Source: Flavobacterium acetivorans
GTDB taxonomy: Bacteria; Bacteroidota; Bacteroidia; Flavobacteriales; Flavobacteriaceae
Assembly (NCBI RefSeq): GCF_020911885.1
Contig: NZ_CP087132.1
Location: 2,046,001 to 2,110,000, forward strand
Reading direction: 5' to 3'
Length of the DNA: 64,000 nt
Shown in pieces: positions 52,289-59,686 of the stretch. The position numbers and the translations under genes are program-made. The notes beneath the pieces were generated by a model. The model saw only the letters and a list, made by a program, of their open reading frames with translations, was not told where the DNA came from and did not search any database. Within the stretch, counting starts at the first letter, position 1. Each line of letters starts with the position of its first letter.

Positions 52289-52759
52289 TTAGCAACAACC
52301 GCCTCCAGGAGTGCAGCTGTTGGCGGCGGATGTAATTTCGGATAATTTTACTTTTTGTTTTTCTGCAGGAATGCCACATTGGTCTTCAGCTAAACAAGCT
52401 GTTTGTTTGTTTAGTAGGAGAAACTCTTTGCCGTTGAAGTTTAAATCATATTTCCCGATGGTTTCGGCCTGATATTCTACTTCAATTTCATAATCTTCAA
52501 TTCCAAGTACTTTTTCAGAAAGTGCGATGATATTTAATAGTTTTTGTGGTTTTAGGCGGTGTTCAAAATCATTGGCATCCCATAATTGGAAGTTCACAAC
52601 GGTTTCTTTTCTCACTGTTCCTCCACAATCGATAAAGTTCTTGGTAATCAAACCTACTTCGGTTACATGAAAGTGTTCCGGAACAGGGCTTCCGTTTGGT
52701 AAAATAAAAGCGACATTTTCTACTGTGAGGAGCTGTTTTTTAATTTCTGATAGTTTCAT
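52289..52759 (-). CDS. DUF6428 family protein with Cys-rich tail
   Basis: A 156-residue protein of an uncharacterised family (DUF6428) common in ars operons. The body has NVAFILPNGSPVPEHFHVTE, IDCGGTVRKETVVNFQLW and a beta-rich middle. The end is unusual: LAEDQCGIPAEKQ and, at the very C-terminus, NSCTPGGGCC. The three terminal cysteines could bind arsenite or an electrophile, but this is inference. It lies between arsR (19 bases) and arsC (19 bases). Confidence 0.82.
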   Translation of the reverse strand: MKLSEIKKQLLTVENVAFILPNGSPVPEHFHVTEVGLITKNFIDCGGTVRKETVVNFQLWDANDFEHRLKPQKLLNIIALSEKVLGIEDYEIEVEYQAETIGKYDLNFNGKEFLLLNKQTACLAEDQCGIPAEKQKVKLSEITSAANSCTPGGGCC

Positions 52760-52778
52760 TTTTTATATATTTTAAAAA

Positions 52779-53111
52779 TTAGCAACATTGGTTTTTTTGG
52801 TTTTCAAAATAGTAGTTTAATTGTTGAAAAAAAGAGCTTATTTTATTAAAACCTTCTTCGTTCAGGCAATAACAAATAGCATTTCCTTCAATATTTCCTT
52901 TAATTAATCCTGCATTTTTAAGTTCTTTCAAATGTTGTGAAACAGTAGGTTGTGCAAGAGGCAGTTCATTTACAATGTCTCCACAAATACAACTGTCCAC
53001 TTTTATTAGGTGTTCAATTATGGCAATTCGTGCCGGATGACCAATGGCTTTGGCTAGAATGGCCAATTCATTTTGTTGTTCTGTGAAATATGCTGTTTTA
53101 GTAATTCCCAT
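52779..53111 (-). CDS. arsR: ArsR-family arsenic-responsive repressor
   Basis: A 110-residue winged-helix repressor. [20 protein letters not shown] holds the metal-binding Cys pair (CxC) and the recognition helix [19 protein letters not shown] follows; NAICYCLN and a terminal QCC give more thiols. The ATG at 53111 is favoured over an upstream TTG because the palindrome ATATTGCAATAT at 53124-53135 would then lie in the promoter. Arsenite binding should release the operator and turn on the four-gene ars operon. Confidence 0.92.
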   Translation of the reverse strand: MGITKTAYFTEQQNELAILAKAIGHPARIAIIEHLIKVDSCICGDIVNELPLAQPTVSQHLKELKNAGLIKGNIEGNAICYCLNEEGFNKISSFFQQLNYYFENQKNQCC

Positions 53112-53123
53112 TGTGATATATTT

Positions 53124-53135
53124 ATATTGCAATAT
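53124..53135. promoter_or_regulatory. candidate ArsR operator
   Basis: Perfect 12-bp palindrome ATATTGCAATAT, 13 bases upstream of the arsR ATG. On the minus strand, TAATATTG (one mismatch to TAnnTTTG) overlaps it, so a bound repressor would cover the -7 box. Confidence 0.6.
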
Positions 53136-53208
53136 TACGATATAAATATGTAAAATGACACATGTCTTTATTTTTTTTTAAATTTAATTTACATATTCTT
53201 TTTGAATT

Positions 53209-53454
53209 CTACTTTGGAATAGCATGAAAGCCAACTGATTTTACCATCTTTTCAATAGTATCAATGGAAAGTATTTTCGTCGTATATACCGTAAATTCTC
53301 GGGGGAAAATTGCGGTGTCTAGAACGACATCTTTGATACCGTCTAATTCTAGCAGTTTGTTTTTAATGTCTAATAAGTCTTGGTTTTCCTTGGCATTTGT
53401 CCCAAAAATTCGGCCATGATTTCCTGGGATTACATTTTTTGATAATAAGCTCAT
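53209..53454 (-). CDS. HMA-like small protein lacking the CxxC motif
   Basis: An 81-residue protein with a ferredoxin-like layout (beta-alpha-beta-beta-alpha-beta): DLLDIKNKLLELDGIKDVVLD, split as LLDIKNKLLELDG and IKDVVLD, then FTVYTTKILSIDTIEKMVKS and VGFHAIPK. This matches heavy-metal-associated domains, but the CxxC loop is replaced by FGTNAKENQ. The ATG at 53454 was chosen over a frame to 53568 because the extra residues do not fit. It lies 75 bases upstream of the ars operon on the same strand. Confidence 0.68.
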   Translation of the reverse strand: MSLLSKNVIPGNHGRIFGTNAKENQDLLDIKNKLLELDGIKDVVLDTAIFPREFTVYTTKILSIDTIEKMVKSVGFHAIPK

Positions 53455-53693
53455 GATTTTATTTTTTAAGATTATAGAATTGGTTTTATTTAATTGTCTT
53501 AAAGTTAGTTGTTTAGGGTGAAATTGAAGAGAGTAGAGTGAATTTTTTTTGCTTAATTTAGCTAGCATGGTTTTTCATGCAGATTGGAATGACAAATGTC
53601 GTTTTAAACTATTGAATTGACGAATAAATGGCTTTTTGCTTAAAAATGATTAACTTAGTGTGATGTAATACAGTAATTTAAAGCTTGTTTAAA

Positions 53694-54038
53694 ATGGAAA
53701 AGAAAGACGATAATTCAAAAAAAAGCGATGAAAACAAAGTGCCAGATTCGTTATTGTATCCGCCGAGTGAAGATATTTACAATAAGTTTCACAAAGAAAG
53801 TGATATCAACCCAGAAGATATAAGTAAAAAGAAAGTTCCGGTTGAAATAAACAATAAAACGAAATGGAATGAAAAGGATTTTGAAGAAGATGTTTCCGGA
53901 GATGATTTGGATGTGCCTGGTTCAGAATTAGATGATGAACAAGAGCAGGTGGGTAGTGAGGATGAGGAAAATAATCATTATAGCATTGGTGGGGATAATC
54001 ACAACGATTTAGAAGAGAACGATGGAGAAAAAATTTAA
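53694..54038 (+). CDS. acidic disordered protein upstream of the LigD-type gene
   Basis: A 114-residue hydrophilic protein. The N-terminal half is Lys/Asp/Ser-rich (KKDDNSKKSDENKV), then a small conserved-looking core DSLLYPPSEDIYNKFHKES, and an Asp/Glu-rich tail. No hydrophobic core or known domain. I recall similar short acidic proteins in Flavobacterium; function unknown. The ATG at 53694 is favoured over a TTG at 53685. It lies 89 bases before the phosphoesterase gene and may share its transcript. Confidence 0.62.
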   Translation: MEKKDDNSKKSDENKVPDSLLYPPSEDIYNKFHKESDINPEDISKKKVPVEINNKTKWNEKDFEEDVSGDDLDVPGSELDDEQEQVGSEDEENNHYSIGGDNHNDLEENDGEKI

Positions 54039-54127
54039 TTTTTTTGAAAATACCGATTTTTAAATTTAGGACTATGATGTAAAGCACTCATTTGTAGTGT
54101 CTAATTTGCTTCTAATTCTGTTTCATT

Positions 54128-54697
54128 ATGTCATTAGATAAATACAATAAAAAGCGTAATTTTAGTTCTACAAACGAGCCTGAAGGTAAAATTGAAAAAC
54201 CTAAAAGCGAACTTATTTTTGTAGTCCAAAAACACGCCGCCTCTAATTTGCATTATGATTTTAGATTAGAAATGAGTGGAGTTTTAAAAAGTTGGGTCAT
54301 ACCTAAAGGTCCGTCTATGAATCCTGAGGATAAAAGGCTGGCAATTATGGTTGAGGACCATCCCTATAGTTACAAAGATTTCGAGGGAATTATTCCTAAA
54401 GGGAATTATGGTGCTGGTAAAGTAATTGTTTGGGATCAAGGAATATATACCTTAACGGATGAGAATCTAGAAAAAGAGGCAGTTGTGTCTATTTTTAAAT
54501 TTAATTTAGACAAGGGGCATCTTAGTTTTATTTTAAATGGCAAAAAATTAAAAGGGGAATTTGCACTAGTAAAGCTAAAGATTAAACAGAAAAATGCTTG
54601 GCTTTTGATCAAAAAAGAAGATCAATTTGCTATTGAAAAAGATATTTTGGCAGAAGATAAATCTGTGATTTCTAATGTTACTTTGGAAGGTTTTTAG
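54128..54697 (+). CDS. stand-alone LigD-type 3'-phosphoesterase domain protein
   Basis: A 189-residue protein matching the N-terminal phosphoesterase domain of bacterial NHEJ ligase LigD. The Mn-binding residues fit the Pseudomonas LigD spacing (H42, H48, D50, R52, H84): here His36, His42, Asp44, Arg46 and His78, in QKHAASNLHYDFRLEM and VEDHPYSYKDFEG. GIIPKGNYGAGKVIVWD is also conserved. There is no ligase, polymerase or Ku gene nearby. It may trim 3' ends in DNA repair independently. Confidence 0.87.
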   Translation: MSLDKYNKKRNFSSTNEPEGKIEKPKSELIFVVQKHAASNLHYDFRLEMSGVLKSWVIPKGPSMNPEDKRLAIMVEDHPYSYKDFEGIIPKGNYGAGKVIVWDQGIYTLTDENLEKEAVVSIFKFNLDKGHLSFILNGKKLKGEFALVKLKIKQKNAWLLIKKEDQFAIEKDILAEDKSVISNVTLEGF

Positions 54698-54733
54698 ATA
54701 TGAATTAGAGTGTTTTCAAATCGGACTTTTTTT

Positions 54734-55516
54734 TTAATGATAAAAAATAGCCATTATGATTTCTAAGGCAATCAAAATAATGATAATCCATTCCAGTCGA
54801 GAGCTTTCCCGTACATTTAAAACATCAGTAAAAAGGGTCAGATTATTCTCTACAATTTGCAGTCGATAGTCCAAATCTTTGAAACGAGTGTTGATGTCAA
54901 AATTAGTCTTTAAACGACGATTTAGTACATTAAGTTCTTCGTTGTCCCAAACTAAATTTGGATCATCGAGAATATATAAATTGTCGACAATGCTGTTTTT
55001 TATATTCAGTACCTTTCCGATGTATTTGAGTAAATTTGTTTTTGAAATGCTTATTTTTCCGTCTAATTCCAGTTGTTGAATGTATATTTTAGAGGAAGAA
55101 ATGAGCTCATCAGTCAATGCTTCATAGTATTCTAATGCCACCGACTGACCAATATTGAGCATCACGATTCGTAAAATAGAAGAATCTATTGCAGGAAGAG
55201 TGGTGAAATTGTTTTTGACCGTAATTTTATGTAATTTTTCGTCTATTTCAATTCTGTATTCTTCACTCAAATCCAGGTCTACAAAATTAGTGGCATACTG
55301 TTTAATGAAAAGCATAAACTCGCTTTTGGCAACGGCATCATAATTGGCAAATACGACTACGCCATAATCAAAAATATACAAATAACGTTGTTTGTCTTCA
55401 ATGGCATAAAAGACTTCAGAAGTCGAACCTGAATGGATTTCAGTGCGAAATTCAGCGCGAAATTTTTTGATATTGAAGGATTCTGCAATTTGGATTGCTT
55501 CGATTTGAATTTCCAT
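54734..55516 (-). CDS. RMD1/DUF155-family protein
   Basis: A 260-residue protein. The core RYLYIFDYGVVVFANYDAVA is the hallmark of the RMD1/Sif2 (DUF155) family known from yeast and mitochondria. A helical region with SRIYKLSTMLF-like pattern on this strand reads SIVDNLYILDDPNLVWDNEE, and the C-terminus is one transmembrane segment (LEWIIIILIALEIIMAIFY). It starts at the ATG at 55516 rather than a TTG two codons upstream. In mitochondria RMND1 supports translation; the bacterial role is unknown. Confidence 0.8.
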   Translation of the reverse strand: MEIQIEAIQIAESFNIKKFRAEFRTEIHSGSTSEVFYAIEDKQRYLYIFDYGVVVFANYDAVAKSEFMLFIKQYATNFVDLDLSEEYRIEIDEKLHKITVKNNFTTLPAIDSSILRIVMLNIGQSVALEYYEALTDELISSSKIYIQQLELDGKISISKTNLLKYIGKVLNIKNSIVDNLYILDDPNLVWDNEELNVLNRRLKTNFDINTRFKDLDYRLQIVENNLTLFTDVLNVRESSRLEWIIIILIALEIIMAIFYH

Positions 55517-55807
55517 AATCAAATGATTTATATAAAATTACGGAAAAATTTCGTTAATACATTCTGAGTTATATTTTGTTTTTAGAATTTGATAAAAGTC
55601 TATTCTGTAAAAAAAAGATGCAATGTAATAGATAAAGTTAAAGCAATGTTAAGGTGTTGAATAGTAGTTTAATACGGAAAATCTTGTAAATTGCGGATGA
55701 TTTTACCATATACTGTCATTACAAAATAGAATGAAAGAAAAATAGATTTTTAGATTAGAAGAACTTTTTTTATTTTATTCTTTTGAAAACTATAAAAGCC
55801 AAATTTT

Positions 55808-56971
55808 ATGTTACAAGATATTTTAGTTGAACGAAAAATATATGCATCTGAAGAACATAAGATGATGCAAAAAATGATTCAAGAGTTCATTGTCAATGAA
55901 GTTTTGGATCATATTGAGGAATGGGAGAAAAATGGAATGGTAAGCCGAGGAATTTGGAAAAGAGCGGGAGAGTTGGGATTATTGTGCTTGGATATGCCTG
56001 AAAAATATGGTGGTGCTGGATTGGATTTCAGTTTCAATGCGTTGCTAATTGAAGAATTGGGAAAAAAAGGAATTAATGGACCTGGATTTTCTTTGCATTC
56101 GGATATTGTTGCTCCTTATTTATTAAAATATGGAACGGAATTGCAAAAAGAGAAATATTTACCGCAAATGTCCAAAGGAACTATTATTACAGCTATAGGG
56201 ATGACTGAGCCTAATTGTGGCAGTGATTTGCAGGCTATTCTAACAACTGCCGATGATAAAGGTGATCACTATTTAGTAAACGGACAAAAAACTTTTATTA
56301 CTAATGGTTATATGTGTGACATGGTAATTGTTGCTGTAAAAACGAAGGTCAAAACCGAAGATGAAGGTATTACTTTGCTTATTCTTGAAGCGGAAATGGA
56401 AGGTTTTACCAAAGGGAATCCGTTAAAAAAAATTGGGATGAAGTCCCAAGATACCGCCGAATTATTTTTTGATAATGTAAAAGTTCCTAAAGAAAATCGA
56501 CTTGGTGATGAAAAGATGGGATTCAAAATCATGATGGAAGAGCTGGCTCGAGAAAGGCTCACCGTGGCTATTAATGCGGTAGGTTGTGCTGAAGGAGCCA
56601 TTGAAAACACAATCAAATATACAAAGGAAAGAAGCGCTTTTAAAACTCCAATTGCCGGATTTCAAAATACCCAATTTAAGTTAGCAGAATGTGCTTCTCA
56701 ATTACAAATTCACCAAGCTTTTTTAGATCGTTGCATAGAGTTGTTAGTGGATCATAAATTATCCTCAGAAAGCGCTTCAATCATCAAGTATTCAGCAACG
56801 GATATGTGCTGTACTGTTGTCGATGAATGTTTGCAATTATTTGGAGGTTATGGTTATATGTGGGATTATCCAATTGCCCGAATGTATGCCGATAATCGTG
56901 TCGCTCGGATATATGCTGGGACAAATGAGATTATGAAATTGCTCATTTCCCGAAGACTACTTAAAGATTGA
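55808..56971 (+). CDS. acyl-CoA dehydrogenase, long-chain/IVD-type active site
   Basis: A 387-residue flavoprotein dehydrogenase. It has MTEPNCGSDLQAILTTA, GQKTFITNGYMCDMVIVA, and RVARIYAGTNEIMKLLISRR. Ala replaces the catalytic Glu of MCAD-type enzymes in IYxGT; instead Glu in ELARERLTVAI sits where LCAD and isovaleryl-CoA dehydrogenase keep theirs. So it should handle long or branched acyl-CoAs, unlike the fad operon enzyme. It stands alone, with 290 bases of gene-free sequence upstream. Confidence 0.9.
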   Translation: MLQDILVERKIYASEEHKMMQKMIQEFIVNEVLDHIEEWEKNGMVSRGIWKRAGELGLLCLDMPEKYGGAGLDFSFNALLIEELGKKGINGPGFSLHSDIVAPYLLKYGTELQKEKYLPQMSKGTIITAIGMTEPNCGSDLQAILTTADDKGDHYLVNGQKTFITNGYMCDMVIVAVKTKVKTEDEGITLLILEAEMEGFTKGNPLKKIGMKSQDTAELFFDNVKVPKENRLGDEKMGFKIMMEELARERLTVAINAVGCAEGAIENTIKYTKERSAFKTPIAGFQNTQFKLAECASQLQIHQAFLDRCIELLVDHKLSSESASIIKYSATDMCCTVVDECLQLFGGYGYMWDYPIARMYADNRVARIYAGTNEIMKLLISRRLLKD

Positions 56972-57076
56972 ATAGAGTAGTTTTAGAGCAATGGTTTTGG
57001 TCTTCGTTTCTAATCTCAATCTCGAATTTTGAGTAGTATATTATGTTTTAAGGATAGTAATTTTTTATTACATTTG

Positions 57077-57090
57077 CTAAAACGATTTAG
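57077..57090. promoter_or_regulatory. LacI-type operator upstream of manA
   Basis: CTAAAACGATTTAG: palindrome with central CG and one mismatched pair, 76 bases before the manA ATG. Part of a family of four similar boxes. Confidence 0.6.
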
Positions 57091-57166
57091 TAAAAAATAA
57101 AATCCTTATTTTTTAGATAATTAGTTAGATTCGCAAAAGTCAGTAACCATTAAAAATAGAAACAGT

Positions 57167-58135
57167 ATGAAAGCGGAATTTTATCCTTTACAATTTTATC
57201 CAATTTTGAAAGAGAGAATTTGGGGCGGTGAAAAATTAAAAACGGTTCTCAATAAGCCCATTGAATCAAAAATCACTGGTGAGAGTTGGGAAATATCAAC
57301 CGTGGAAGGAGATGTGAGTATCATTGCAAATGGAGACTTGAAAGGAAAATCATTAACGGAAATTATCGAACAATGGCCTAATGAGGTTCTAGGTACAGAA
57401 GTTTATGCGAGATTTGGAAAGCAATTTCCTCTACTTTTTAAGTTTTTAGATGCTCGGGAAGACTTATCGATACAGGTGCATCCAAATGATGAATTGGCTA
57501 AAAAACGCCACAATTCTTTTGGTAAAACTGAAATGTGGTATATCATGCAAGCAGACGAGGACGCTCGAATAATTGTAGGCTTCAAAGAAAATTCGAATGC
57601 AAAAGAATATGTAGAAAGTTTAGAAAATAAAACCCTGTTGACTTTGTTGGATGATGTAAAAGTAAAAGCAGGTGATGTTTTCTTTCTGGAAACAGGAACA
57701 GTTCATGCTATTGGAGCTGGCATGGTTGTGGCTGAGATTCAGCAAACTTCGGATATTACCTACCGTCTGTATGATTTTGACAGGAAAGATGCTCAAGGAA
57801 ATACAAGAGAATTGCATGTTGACTTAGCTTTGGATGCTATTAATTACAGTAAAGTAGATACTTTTAAGGAATACACTAAAGTAGTAAATCAATCCAACTC
57901 TATCGTAGATTGCCCGTATTTCACTACAAATTTTGTTCCATTAGATGGTGAAATTGAGGTAAAAAAAGAAGGGAAAACATTTACGGTTCTCATGTGTATA
58001 GAAGGTGATTTTGAAATTGAATATAAAGGTTCTAAATATCAATATAAGAAAGGAGATACTGTTTTGTTAGCTGCAGCAATGGATAATTACCTACTCAAAG
58101 GTAAGGCTTCAATTTTGGAAGTAGTTATTTCGTAA
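57167..58135 (+). CDS. manA: class I mannose-6-phosphate isomerase
   Basis: Zinc enzyme interconverting mannose-6-P and fructose-6-P, 322 residues. The ligands Gln103, His105, Glu122 and His180 (in LSIQVHPND, KTEMWY, GTVHAIG) have the same spacing as B. subtilis ManA (Q95, H97, E114, H172), and the active-site Arg200 is in TYRLYDFDR. It lies just upstream of the lacI and susC genes, sharing their operator type, which suggests that the imported glycan yields mannose or that ManA is recruited to its pathway. Confidence 0.93.
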   Translation: MKAEFYPLQFYPILKERIWGGEKLKTVLNKPIESKITGESWEISTVEGDVSIIANGDLKGKSLTEIIEQWPNEVLGTEVYARFGKQFPLLFKFLDAREDLSIQVHPNDELAKKRHNSFGKTEMWYIMQADEDARIIVGFKENSNAKEYVESLENKTLLTLLDDVKVKAGDVFFLETGTVHAIGAGMVVAEIQQTSDITYRLYDFDRKDAQGNTRELHVDLALDAINYSKVDTFKEYTKVVNQSNSIVDCPYFTTNFVPLDGEIEVKKEGKTFTVLMCIEGDFEIEYKGSKYQYKKGDTVLLAAAMDNYLLKGKASILEVVIS

Positions 58136-58289
58136 TTTTTTTTATAGTAAAATACTCATATTTAAAACATGGTTTTTCTCGACTTAGTAATAATTTTGCT
58201 TTAGTGATACTATTGTGAAAGCGAGATATTTTAGAGATTATGATATTTTATTAACAATAAAAAAACACTTATTTTAAAAAAAAGTTTTG

Positions 58290-58303
58290 CTAAAACGTTT
58301 TTG
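58290..58303. promoter_or_regulatory. LacI-type operator upstream of the LacI gene
   Basis: CTAAAACGTTTTTG: one mismatched pair around a central CG. It covers the -33 region of the TATATTTG promoter, consistent with autoregulation. Confidence 0.6.
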
Positions 58304-58317
58304 TAAATGTTTTTATA

Positions 58318-58325
58318 TATATTTG
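58318..58325 (+). promoter_or_regulatory. -7 promoter box of the LacI-family gene
   Basis: TATATTTG (TAnnTTTG), 30 bases upstream of the ATG at 58356. Confidence 0.65.
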
Positions 58326-58355
58326 TGATAACATTAAGAAAAAATAAACCCTTAG

Positions 58356-59366
58356 ATGAAAAAAATCACCATTAAAGATATTGCCTTAGAAGCACAGGTT
58401 TCTATTTCTACAGTATCTTTTGTACTTAATGATAAAGGTGAGAAAATGGGTATAAGTAAGGCGGTCATAAAGAGAGTGCAAGACGTTGCTGAAAGGCTAC
58501 AGTACAGACCAAATATGATTGCGACAAGTCTTAGAACAGGAAAGACTCGGTCCATAGGGCTTATAGTTGAGAATATTTCGAATCAATTTTTTTCTGTTCT
58601 CGCCCGAGTAATAGAAGAAGAGGCAAAGAAGTTAGGATATAGAGTTTTTTATTGCAGTACCGGTAATGATGATGAGAGGTCGGCTGAGTTGGTTCAAAGT
58701 CTGCTTCAGGCAAATGTAGATGGCTTTATTGTTACTCCCACAGAAAAATTGGATAAGAGTATTGATCAGCTTCTCAAAATGAAAAAGCCTGTAGTGTTAA
58801 TTGACAGGTATTTTCCAGGACAAGAAGTTAGTCATGTGGTGATGGACAATTACGAAGGAGCCTATGCAGCAACTGAATTTTTGATTGATAAAGGCCGTCA
58901 TAATATTGCTTTAATCAATAATAATTCGGCGATGATTCAAATGCAATTGAGAGAAAAAGGTTATGTTGATGCTATGAAAAAAGCAGGTATTTATAATGAA
59001 GAACTGATTTTACATTTAGATTATCACAGTAGTGAAGAGCGTAAAATTGAAGAGATGATCCGTTTCTTTCGAAAAAATAAAGCCATAGACGGAACATTTT
59101 TTTTAGCAAACTATTTGGGACTTGCTGGACTTCAGGCTATTCGTGAAATTGGTTTGAAAATACCGGAAGAACTGGCTGTTATCAGTTTTGATGATCATTA
59201 TAGTTTTAGATTGCATTCTCCATCCATTTCTGTTGTTGAACAGCCATTAGGTGCAATTGGGACGAAAGCTGTTGGCTTACTTATGGATCAAATGCTTCAT
59301 GAAGAGGATTTTGTTGTAGAAAAAGTGCTGCTAAAGGGAGCGCTTGTGGTTAGGGAATCGGTATGA
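58356..59366 (+). CDS. LacI-family transcriptional regulator
   Basis: A 336-residue repressor. The N-terminal helix-turn-helix ITIKDIALEAQVSISTVSFV is typical, followed by the hinge helix RPNMIATSLRTGKT and a periplasmic-binding-protein fold (SIGLIVENISNQFFSVLARV, VDGFIVTPTEKL, ISFDDHYSF). It is placed between manA and susC. Palindromes of LacI type lie before manA, before this gene and before susC, so it very likely controls all three. Its effector sugar is unknown. Confidence 0.93.
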   Translation: MKKITIKDIALEAQVSISTVSFVLNDKGEKMGISKAVIKRVQDVAERLQYRPNMIATSLRTGKTRSIGLIVENISNQFFSVLARVIEEEAKKLGYRVFYCSTGNDDERSAELVQSLLQANVDGFIVTPTEKLDKSIDQLLKMKKPVVLIDRYFPGQEVSHVVMDNYEGAYAATEFLIDKGRHNIALINNNSAMIQMQLREKGYVDAMKKAGIYNEELILHLDYHSSEERKIEEMIRFFRKNKAIDGTFFLANYLGLAGLQAIREIGLKIPEELAVISFDDHYSFRLHSPSISVVEQPLGAIGTKAVGLLMDQMLHEEDFVVEKVLLKGALVVRESV

Positions 59367-59423
59367 GTGGAATTTGCTATTTAGAGTCTTTGCTATAAAG
59401 AATTTGCTTTTTTTTAGTTTTTT

Positions 59424-59439
59424 ACTAAATCGATTTAGT
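59424..59439. promoter_or_regulatory. LacI-type operator 1 upstream of susC
   Basis: ACTAAATCGATTTAGT, a perfect 16-bp palindrome with central CG; the strongest of the four boxes. Confidence 0.7.
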
Positions 59440-59551
59440 GGAATTTAATGAATTCTGAATTTGATCAGTAAGATTGCATTTTTTGATGATTTTAAAACAC
59501 AAATCATGAATTTAAGAGGAGAATAGCTTATGTTTTTTTCTTTTTCAGATT

Positions 59552-59567
59552 ATTAAATCGATTCAAT
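59552..59567. promoter_or_regulatory. LacI-type operator 2 upstream of susC
   Basis: ATTAAATCGATTCAAT, one mismatched pair, immediately upstream of the possible susC promoter. Confidence 0.55.
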
Positions 59568-59686
59568 GTAAGTTTTGAGTAAATATTGTGTGATTTTAAA
59601 CATGCACAAAGCAATAAATATAGATTAAAATTAAATTTTACTTATTAATATTTTTTACAAACCAAAACCAAAAAAAACAAATGCTT

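Larger units (their letters stand above)
59367..59686. other. susC upstream control region
   Basis: A 320-base gene-free stretch. It contains two LacI-type boxes (59424-59439 and 59552-59567) and a possible promoter TAAGTTTTG (59569-59577, one base longer than TAnnTTTG). Transcription from it would leave a leader of roughly 100 bases before susC. No riboswitch was recognised. Confidence 0.6.
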
